A stretch of DNA of 11,000 nt from RUG11867 sp964472425 (lineage in GTDB: Bacteria; Bacillota_I; Bacilli_A; RF39; UBA660). Position numbers and translations under genes: made by a program. A model generated the notes under the pieces. That model did not search any database, was not told where the DNA came from, and saw nothing but the letters and a program-made list of their open reading frames with translations. Where the stretch lies: the NCBI GenBank assembly GCA_964472425.1, contig CAYYLF010000054.1, positions 1 through 11,000 of the forward strand, given 5' to 3'. Below, piece after piece: positions 1 through 5,878 of this stretch; the first letter of the stretch is position 1, and every line of letters starts with the position of its first letter.

Positions 1-55
1 CGATATGGCGAAAGGGTGAATAAGCAAAAATTGCAAATAGTGTAAAAATGACGGC

Positions 56-75
56 AGGCCTTTAAAGGCCTTTTT
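56..75 (+). terminator. Rho-independent terminator of the upstream unit
   Basis: A perfect 16-base palindrome (AGGCCTTTAAAGGCCT, 56-71) is followed by a run of five T (71-75). This is the form of an intrinsic terminator, although the self-complementary centre leaves a small loop. All three forward frames entering from the left edge close by base 45, so a gene ending in 17-45 is likely, but its frame cannot be chosen. Confidence 0.7.
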
Positions 76-88
76 GCATGCACGCATC

Positions 89-117
89 TTGTAATTTTTA
101 CTACTTTATATTATAAT
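89..117 (+). promoter_or_regulatory. Sigma-A-type promoter for the pilin-like gene cluster
   Basis: The -35 element TTGTAA (89-94, four of six consensus bases) and a perfect -10 TATAAT (112-117) are separated by exactly 17 bases. Transcription would start near 124, giving a leader of about 25 nt before the GTG start at 149. It lies just after the upstream terminator and is the only strong promoter seen before gene 1, so it probably drives genes 1-3 and perhaps 4-5. Confidence 0.75.
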
Positions 118-134
118 TGTAAATAATGAAAGTA

Positions 135-140
135 GAGGGG
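135..140 (+). promoter_or_regulatory. Ribosome binding site that selects GTG-149
   Basis: GAGGGG at 135-140 is a good Shine-Dalgarno core. It leaves 8 nt to GTG-149 but only 2 nt to the longer candidate TTG at 143. This favours GTG-149 and gives an N-terminus MKNSKKAFTLVEL, with the basic residues placed as in other prepilins. Confidence 0.75.
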
Positions 141-148
141 ATTTGCTA

Positions 149-3100
149 GTGAAGAACTCCAAAAAAGCGTTTACTCTCGTCGAGTTGATTGCCGTAATTG
201 CGATACTCGCAATCTTGATGATTCTGTTGGTTCCTAGCATCACGAATGTGGCCAAGAATTCGCGCATTTCGCTGCGGGATTCGAAGATACAAACTATCGT
301 GACGGCCGCGGAAGATTACGGAAACGATTTGATTAACGATTATCAAGGTTGTCTCGGCAGTACTTCGTCGGAAGTCTTGAAGTCGACATGTGTCGTGTCG
401 CTCGGAGACCTCGTAAGAACCGGTTATATGGATGCGGAGAAGGAAACTGGCAATATAGTCGATCCGACTACTAATGAGGCTTTTACAGGAGATGTCCTTC
501 TTTGCTACGATCCTGCACACGTGAACGTGTATGCTTCTTACGTCGAAGATGACAATTATTCTTGTCGAGCTATTTCTATAAACGGAAATAACACTCTGGC
601 ATTGAGTTCGGCTGGAGGAGTCGGATACGTCGGAGGAAACGACTTGGAGATAAACATCATAGGCGGTGGGAAGTACGATTGTAGAAGTGACGATGATGAT
701 TATGCGACTTGTTCGGTCGAAGGCGATCGTTTGAAGATATCTCCGACCAAAAATCGAAGTGTGGCTTTCGGTTCCGACGAGTATAAGACGGTCAATATAA
801 CGGTCTTGGGCGAATATTCAGATGGTGAAGGCGGTACCGAAAACTTAGAGAAAGTGTATTCTATGAGAGTCTATCCGACCAGTTTGGAAGTCGTCGACGG
901 GAAAGCTTGTGTTCCAGCTGGAACATCTTCTCAAATCGAACTCAAAGTTTTAAATACGGGTACTATGACGGTCGAGTCTTCCGACAAAGACATAATGGAA
1001 GGTACTGCTAGAGATGGCATGCTCTATTTGTCGGCAAAGCAAAAGACTGGGACGACTAAACTGACGCTTAAGGAAGCAAATGGAAACAACGAAGTAGAAA
1101 TAGAAAAGAAAATATATAAATTGAATTTGGCCGAGGATTTTCCCGAAAATATGATAGTTCACAAGAGTATAGATGTGGGTATAGAGCACAGCGGAGCAGG
1201 AAACATTCACATATATGCGTTAGAGAATCCAGGCGTAGTCAGTTTTTCTTCGGCAACTTCCGAGTCGGCAGATGAGATTACTTTGACGGACGAATCGACT
1301 TTTACGATTTTTTCGAATCGGATGGGAACGACAAAAATCGTCATTGAAGGCGAGAATTGTGGTCGGGAAGTGAGAGAGTTGACCGTATCGAATTTGACTT
1401 TCAAAGGCGACGCGAGAGGTCTAATTTATATCGGTAGTGGACCAGCGGATGTCGAGTTCGAGGTTGAGGATTCGGAGAACATAGGCTGTACTTCGAGCAA
1501 TCCGGCAGCAGCGACTTGTAGCGTTCACGGTACGGCGATTCAGATAGTACCAGGTACAGTACCCGCAAACGATGTCGTGCTTACGGTCGGAAACGATTCG
1601 GTCGGATATGCCGTATATCATTTGACGGTCGTCAAAACTTCTATCGAGATAATCGACAGTGAAGGCCGAAAAGCCGAGACAGTTTGTAGAGATATCAACG
1701 AGGATAGAAACAACATTCAAGTATTCGCGAGAGGTACCAATTGGGGCGATACGAGTACGTACGATATCGAAGACTGGTATTTGGCCGACGTGAATGTCGA
1801 AATGTCCGGCGAGCGACGCTCTATAAGTGTGGCTCCACGAAATTTGATGGAGGCAAACAGTCCTTATAATGTAGGCAAGAATACGGGACGGACGAGAATC
1901 GATGTCAAGGAGAGCAATGGACTACAGGTCGGTTCGTTCTATTACAACATATACAACATGAATTTGAGTTCCAGTTCGGCGAGCATGAAGGTCGACGATA
2001 CGGTCGAGTTTACGGTCGACGCGAGTGCGACTGGCGAAGTGAGTGTGACGACGAGCAATCGGGATGTCGCGACGGCAGAAATAGTCGAGACGAGCATGTT
2101 CAACTGGACTCCAAATGCAGTCAATCGACGAAAAATCCGAGTGACAGCTGTCGGAACGGGGGCGGCGACGATAAGCGTGCGCGGAGCTAATTGTGGCGTC
2201 AAAACTTTCAATGTGATGGTCGCCGGAAAGAGTTTGTCTTTGCGGTTATCTCCAGGTCCTTATGTGACCAGTTTAGGCTCAGAGATGGTCTCGTGCGAGA
2301 CGAAGGGTAAAGACCGGTCTTGCTCGGTAACTTTCCCTAGAATAAACACGACGAGCGAGTTTCAGGTTTTAGGTTACAGCAAGGATAGAAATAGCAAAGT
2401 GGCCGAGTACAAAGTGGGCGACAAATTTACAATAAATAAAGATAGCGATGGTTCGACTTATTACGGCATAGTCGCGGATACGACTAAACCGGTGTGTTCG
2501 ATACCTTTGAACGTAGCAGGAAGAGAAGGTGGAGAGACGACATATTTCACCATGACGTGTGTCGATGGGGGAAGTGGCATCAAAGGTGCCGGAACTTTGA
2601 GTGAGAGCGATTTCACAATTTCTAACGAAAACTTGGGAGAGCTAGTCGAAGTCGGGTCGCCCGTCGCCATCGATGGCGGTTATTCTTACAGACTAGGAAT
2701 CAAGAGCAAGCAAGCTGGACTTTTCAATTTATCTTTGAAAGCAAATGCGGTGTACGATAATTTCGACAATGGCAATGTCGCGACCAACCTCAAGAGCATA
2801 TTCGCTTCGGAATACGACGTGCAAGATTATTATTACGTAGGCAAGAGCGATAGAAATGCAGTCATAGGAGTGCTCTACGACAATGCAGATGTTGGAGTTG
2901 GTGCCGAGGGAACTCATTCTCTTTACGTTTACGGTTCTGGAGATATGCTCGATTTCTTGTCGGCAGAATATGGAGATTATGCTCCGTGGTATAACGATTA
3001 CAAATCGACTATTACGAATGTCGTCATAAATAACGGGGTGACGAACGTAGGTTCGCATTTCGTCTACAATAGTACAAATTTGAAGACGGTCACTATACCG

Positions 3101-4435
3101 GAGGGAATAACTTACATAGGCGATAGTGCTTTCGCGAATGCAAATTTGAGTTCGATTTCGATTCCAAATTCGGTCGAGAGGATAGAAGGCAATGCCTTTT
3201 ACGGAAATAAAAATTTGTCCAATATCAGTTTGGGCAGTGGAGTAACTTCCATCGGGATGTCGGCTTTCTACAATCACAAACTTGCAAGTTTGAGCATTCC
3301 GGCAAGCGTGCGAACTATCGGAGAAAGTGCGTTTGCGGTCGAGGCCGAGAGGTCAGTTCTTGCGAATCTTTCTTTCCAAGCGGGGTCGGTTCTTACGAGT
3401 ATCGGAAATTCGGCTTTTATCTATCATAAACTTACGAGTTTGAATATACCAGGGACGGTCACGACTATCGGGAATCGAGCGTTCGAGCAAGTCGATGTGA
3501 GCTCGGGTACATTGAAAACGGTGACTTTCACGGAAGATGCGACACTCAGTACGATAGGAAACGACGCATTTGCCAATGCGAGCTTGACGAGTTTGTCTTT
3601 GCCTAGTTCTTTGGAGATTATCGGGGCGAGAGCGTTCATGGCTTTGCGAGACGGGGTTACGACCATTACGCTCGGCAAGAATGTGCGGTCAATCGGGAAC
3701 AATTTCGCGTACGGCAAGGATTTGGCTTCTATCGAGGTCGATTCGGAGAATGCATATTATACGTCTGAGAATGGAGTTTTGTACAACAAGAACAAGACTA
3801 CACTGGTCAAGTGTCCAGACGATTATTACGTGGCGAATGCGACTTTAGATGTCCCTAGCAGTGTGCGAACTTTGCAAGCCGGGTCTTTCGACGGATGGCT
3901 CAACTATGGGACCAATTTGAAAGGTTTAGTAGTCAATTTGCCTCCGGGTCTTACGAATATGAACATCGACGACAATTTTCTGTCTTATGCGACCGCGGAA
4001 ATCAATATTTCGGGTAATGCGAATTACGAATCGGTCGATGGAGTCTTGTTCAACAAGGCCAAGACGACTGCGATTAGGTTGCCTTTGGCGTTCGACTCTT
4101 CTGCGTATACGATTCCCGAGACAGTCACAAGTATTTCCGATTATTTCAGTTACGGTCAGACGAGAGTCAAGGCTATAACCGTGCCGGAGGCGGTCACGAG
4201 AGTGGGAAGTTATGCCTTTATGGCCGATACAAATTACGGTTTTGCGACTATCAATTTGAATTCGCCTGAAGCTGTGACTTTCGACGAGTCCTCGTTTGCC
4301 GTGATGGCATATCCGGACGGCGATTCTGTCTCTTCGAGGGCGCGCACTATAAATGTCAAAACGGTCAATTTGAAGAGTAGGATAGAGAGCGTTTACGACG
4401 GAGTTCCTTACACTCTAACCGTAAATAAGGTATGA
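149..4435 (+). CDS. Giant prepilin-anchored surface protein with Ig-like repeats and BspA-type LRR domain
   Basis: Predicted 1428-residue surface protein starting at GTG-149. Residues 1-30 are a class III (prepilin) leader: basic KNSKK, cleavage/methylation site KA|FTLVE with Glu12 at +5, then a hydrophobic helix. Ala instead of Gly before the cut also occurs in streptococcal ComGC. Residues of about 35-150 resemble a pilin-like domain. About 151-750 form Ig-like modules repeating every 269 residues, with cysteine pairs C178/C188, C447/C457 and C716/C725. About 775-885 is another Ig-like domain starting DTTKPVC. About 929-1385 is a BspA-type LRR_5 region with roughly 13 repeats and GVLYNK/GVLFNK inserts. 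There is no LPXTG motif or C-terminal helix, so the pilin helix is the only visible anchor. Usual pilins are near 150 residues, so the size is very unusual. Likely role: adhesion or display on a pilus-like structure (inference). First gene of a tight cluster. Confidence 0.88.
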   Translation: MKNSKKAFTLVELIAVIAILAILMILLVPSITNVAKNSRISLRDSKIQTIVTAAEDYGNDLINDYQGCLGSTSSEVLKSTCVVSLGDLVRTGYMDAEKETGNIVDPTTNEAFTGDVLLCYDPAHVNVYASYVEDDNYSCRAISINGNNTLALSSAGGVGYVGGNDLEINIIGGGKYDCRSDDDDYATCSVEGDRLKISPTKNRSVAFGSDEYKTVNITVLGEYSDGEGGTENLEKVYSMRVYPTSLEVVDGKACVPAGTSSQIELKVLNTGTMTVESSDKDIMEGTARDGMLYLSAKQKTGTTKLTLKEANGNNEVEIEKKIYKLNLAEDFPENMIVHKSIDVGIEHSGAGNIHIYALENPGVVSFSSATSESADEITLTDESTFTIFSNRMGTTKIVIEGENCGREVRELTVSNLTFKGDARGLIYIGSGPADVEFEVEDSENIGCTSSNPAAATCSVHGTAIQIVPGTVPANDVVLTVGNDSVGYAVYHLTVVKTSIEIIDSEGRKAETVCRDINEDRNNIQVFARGTNWGDTSTYDIEDWYLADVNVEMSGERRSISVAPRNLMEANSPYNVGKNTGRTRIDVKESNGLQVGSFYYNIYNMNLSSSSASMKVDDTVEFTVDASATGEVSVTTSNRDVATAEIVETSMFNWTPNAVNRRKIRVTAVGTGAATISVRGANCGVKTFNVMVAGKSLSLRLSPGPYVTSLGSEMVSCETKGKDRSCSVTFPRINTTSEFQVLGYSKDRNSKVAEYKVGDKFTINKDSDGSTYYGIVADTTKPVCSIPLNVAGREGGETTYFTMTCVDGGSGIKGAGTLSESDFTISNENLGELVEVGSPVAIDGGYSYRLGIKSKQAGLFNLSLKANAVYDNFDNGNVATNLKSIFASEYDVQDYYYVGKSDRNAVIGVLYDNADVGVGAEGTHSLYVYGSGDMLDFLSAEYGDYAPWYNDYKSTITNVVINNGVTNVGSHFVYNSTNLKTVTIPEGITYIGDSAFANANLSSISIPNSVERIEGNAFYGNKNLSNISLGSGVTSIGMSAFYNHKLASLSIPASVRTIGESAFAVEAERSVLANLSFQAGSVLTSIGNSAFIYHKLTSLNIPGTVTTIGNRAFEQVDVSSGTLKTVTFTEDATLSTIGNDAFANASLTSLSLPSSLEIIGARAFMALRDGVTTITLGKNVRSIGNNFAYGKDLASIEVDSENAYYTSENGVLYNKNKTTLVKCPDDYYVANATLDVPSSVRTLQAGSFDGWLNYGTNLKGLVVNLPPGLTNMNIDDNFLSYATAEINISGNANYESVDGVLFNKAKTTAIRLPLAFDSSAYTIPETVTSISDYFSYGQTRVKAITVPEAVTRVGSYAFMADTNYGFATINLNSPEAVTFDESSFAVMAYPDGDSVSSRARTINVKTVNLKSRIESVYDGVPYTLTVNKV
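599..2400 (+). repeat. Protein-level tandem repeat of about 269 residues
   Basis: Two full units and the start of a third can be aligned by eye within gene 1. Anchors are C-x9-ATCSV at C178 and C447, then C-x8-CSV at C716, giving a spacing of exactly 269 residues twice. Further matched blocks are TKLTLKEANG with TRIDVKESNG, YKLNL with YNMNL, and GENCG (C404) with GANCG (C682). The DNA itself is not closely repeated, so the duplication is old. Unit edges are approximate. Confidence 0.75.
2933..4300 (+). repeat. BspA-type leucine-rich repeats (LRR_5)
   Basis: About 13 units of 22-30 residues follow the pattern L-x-x-[IVL]-x-[IL]-P-x-x-[VI]-x-x-I-G-x-x-A-F, typical of the BspA/LRR_5 family. The block opens with a cap containing APWYNDY and VVINNGVTNVG, as family members commonly do. 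Longer units carry the inserts NGVLYNKNKTTLVKCP and DGVLFNKAKTTAIRLP. In this family the repeats mediate binding to host or bacterial surface ligands; the ligand here is unknown. Confidence 0.88.
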
Positions 4436-4448
4436 CGGGAGGGCGAAT

Positions 4449-5135
4449 ATGAAAAAGAAAAAAGTTTTGTTCACAGTTTTATTCGTCATCGCGGTCGTCA
4501 TAATCGCCCTCGCTTTCTTCGCAGTGCGAGGAAAGGAAGTACATTTCAAAATGTTTGAGAAGTACTCTTTGGCCATGACGATAGATTTAAAAGCGAACGG
4601 CGAGATGAAGAGTTATCTCATCGACGTATCTTACGATGGAGAAAATGCTAGAATCAGTTCTTCCGAGGTTGGCAAGGATGCTTACATAATCGGCGAAAGG
4701 CTCTACTATTTGGAGGACGATACGTTTTACTGGTATAGGATAGACAGTTCTTATTTGGATATATATGAAGCCATAAGTGAATTCGACAAAGTTTCTTCTA
4801 TCGAAAAGAGCGATGAAGAAGAGGAGTACGAAGCCGTCATCGAAGGACAGGATGTTAGAAATATTTTGAATGGGCTTTTCTTCGAGGAAGTAAGCGACGA
4901 AGCCGCCAAAGTCCGCATTCGCGTTCGAGATGGGTACGTTTCCGATTTTGCCGTCGTCTTCAGTGAGATAGATGGGTTCGATGAGGTGAACGTAAATATC
5001 GTCGTTCGCGAGTTAGAAGACGATTATAAAGTGAATATTTCGCGAATATTCGGAACAAGTGGAGGGCGACCTTACAAGACGAAGGAGGCTTCGGAAAATG
5101 TTTTCCATATAGGAGGCGAGATGGATGGCGAGTAG
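4449..5135 (+). CDS. Single-pass membrane protein with small extracellular domain (paralogue of the next gene)
   Basis: Unrecognised 228-residue protein. It has a KKKK start, one hydrophobic helix at about residues 6-27 and an extracellular domain of roughly 200 residues. The domain is strand-rich and acidic (run DEEEEYE), with a YIIGERLYYLEDD segment reminiscent of LolA/LppX-like half-barrel proteins; that resemblance is only an impression. Residues 135-186 align without gaps to residues 141-192 of the next protein, with 14 identities in 52 by hand, so the two are diverged tandem copies. It has no prepilin site and no lipobox. GGGAGGG (4437-4443) lies 5 nt before the ATG. It starts 13 nt after gene 1 and overlaps gene 3 by 11 nt, so it is almost certainly co-transcribed. 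An accessory or assembly role for the pilin-like proteins is inferred from position only. Confidence 0.85.
   Translation: MKKKKVLFTVLFVIAVVIIALAFFAVRGKEVHFKMFEKYSLAMTIDLKANGEMKSYLIDVSYDGENARISSSEVGKDAYIIGERLYYLEDDTFYWYRIDSSYLDIYEAISEFDKVSSIEKSDEEEEYEAVIEGQDVRNILNGLFFEEVSDEAAKVRIRVRDGYVSDFAVVFSEIDGFDEVNVNIVVRELEDDYKVNISRIFGTSGGRPYKTKEASENVFHIGGEMDGE
5111..5116 (+). promoter_or_regulatory. Ribosome binding site inside gene 2 that selects ATG-5125
   Basis: A perfect AGGAGG lies in the last codons of gene 2, 8 nt before ATG-5125. A nearby ATG at 5121 is in the gene 2 frame and meets its stop within four codons. ATG-5125 is therefore the start of gene 3 and the two genes overlap by 11 nt, consistent with translational coupling. 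Confidence 0.8.
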
Positions 5136-5793
5136 ACGAATAGATGCCAAGATGGTTTTCAAATTGATGGCTATAATTCTCGGTTTTTTTGCCATCGTCT
5201 TCTTTATGAGAGTTGAGATTTCTCTTTTGAAACCGAGAGAAAAAATTCCGGATTTCGAGGCCATGGTTCAGGTCCAAGCGACGAGCTTGGAAGATGAGAG
5301 TTTTACCTATAATCTCGAAGTTATGCACGTTCGAGAGAAAACCCTCGTTCGGCCGGACGGGTCGAGGCGACCGATATACGTGGAAGGGTCGCGCGTAATT
5401 GTGGACAAGGGAAGCAAGTACGAGTATTACGAGGACGACAATAATATAAGTCGGTTGTATAAAGTGATAGACGGTATAGATTTGGGTGACACAATCGACG
5501 AGAATGGTTTGGAGAAGATGTACAATCCGGTCGTTCCAAGTGAGACGGTCAACGATATTTTGAAGATGTTATTCATAGATAAAGAGACGACGAGAAATGA
5601 ACGAGCTCATGTAGTCGTTAGGGAGGGAAGACGGGCTAGTTTCAGTCTCTATCTCATAGGTATAGAAGGTTACAAAGATGTAAATATTACGATTTCTTTC
5701 TCGAAAGAGAATAGAGAAGAGTTGAATTTGCCCGTTTTCCATAGTGTTCTAATGGATAAGAGCAGTTTTGAAGATTTGGCAATTATCAAATAA
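5125..5793 (+). CDS. Single-pass membrane protein with small extracellular domain (paralogue of the previous gene)
   Basis: Unrecognised 222-residue protein. A basic N-terminus (MASRRIDAK) is followed by a hydrophobic helix at about residues 10-28 and an extracellular, mixed-charge domain. The block at residues 141-192 (TVNDILKMLF, then REG, then IEGYKDVNI) matches residues 135-186 of the upstream protein, including the shared I-[DE]-G-[FY]-x-x-V-N core. Both proteins also have a Y-[IV]-x-G-x-R segment in the first half. The pair therefore arose by duplication, but similarity is low and separate roles are likely. No cysteines, lipobox, prepilin site or sorting signal are visible. It is translationally coupled to gene 2 and is followed by an 85-nt gap without a terminator before gene 4. 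Function unknown. Confidence 0.85.
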   Translation: MASRRIDAKMVFKLMAIILGFFAIVFFMRVEISLLKPREKIPDFEAMVQVQATSLEDESFTYNLEVMHVREKTLVRPDGSRRPIYVEGSRVIVDKGSKYEYYEDDNNISRLYKVIDGIDLGDTIDENGLEKMYNPVVPSETVNDILKMLFIDKETTRNERAHVVVREGRRASFSLYLIGIEGYKDVNITISFSKENREELNLPVFHSVLMDKSSFEDLAIIK

Positions 5794-5824
5794 ATGTCAC
5801 GTAGAGACTACAAGTTCTTGAATT

Positions 5825-5851
5825 TTGAAGCATTTTGTGGTATCGTATGAT
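5825..5851 (+). promoter_or_regulatory. Possible weak internal promoter before gene 4
   Basis: In the 85-nt gap between genes 3 and 4, TTGAAG (5825-5830) stands 15 bases before TATGAT (5846-5851, five of six consensus bases). The spacing is short, so this is only a candidate. No T-tailed hairpin lies in the gap, so read-through from the gene 1 promoter is equally possible. Confidence 0.3.
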
Positions 5852-5866
5852 ATAGATATAGAAAGT

Positions 5867-5874
5867 AGGAGAGG
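5867..5874 (+). promoter_or_regulatory. Ribosome binding site that selects ATG-5879
   Basis: AGGAGAGG at 5867-5874 ends 4 nt before ATG-5879 (7 nt from its AGGAG core). The open frame extends to an earlier ATG at 5825, but that would add 18 residues ahead of the prepilin leader and has no comparable site. ATG-5879 leaves a normal short leader of ten residues before the cleavage point. Confidence 0.85.
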
Positions 5875-5878
5875 ATTA

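Noticed and set aside
1..45. Possible tail of an upstream coding region
   Set aside because: All three forward frames end at stops by base 45 and none shows recognisable protein, so the frame cannot be chosen.
2729..3277. 182-codon open frame on the minus strand within gene 1
   Set aside because: It lies opposite the LRR region, has no ribosome binding site or recognisable domain, and reflects the biased codon use of the true gene.
4433..4451. TGA read as tryptophan, joining genes 1 and 2
   Set aside because: The frame after TGA gives no sensible protein, gene 2 has its own ribosome binding site and start, and all tryptophans in gene 1 use TGG.
4960..5328. Minus-strand open frames across the gene 2/gene 3 junction
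   Set aside because: They run opposite two coupled genes with good ribosome binding sites and show no protein features.
5794..5878. Terminator or small RNA between genes 3 and 4
   Set aside because: Only short stems such as GTAG/CTAC are present and none has a T tract.
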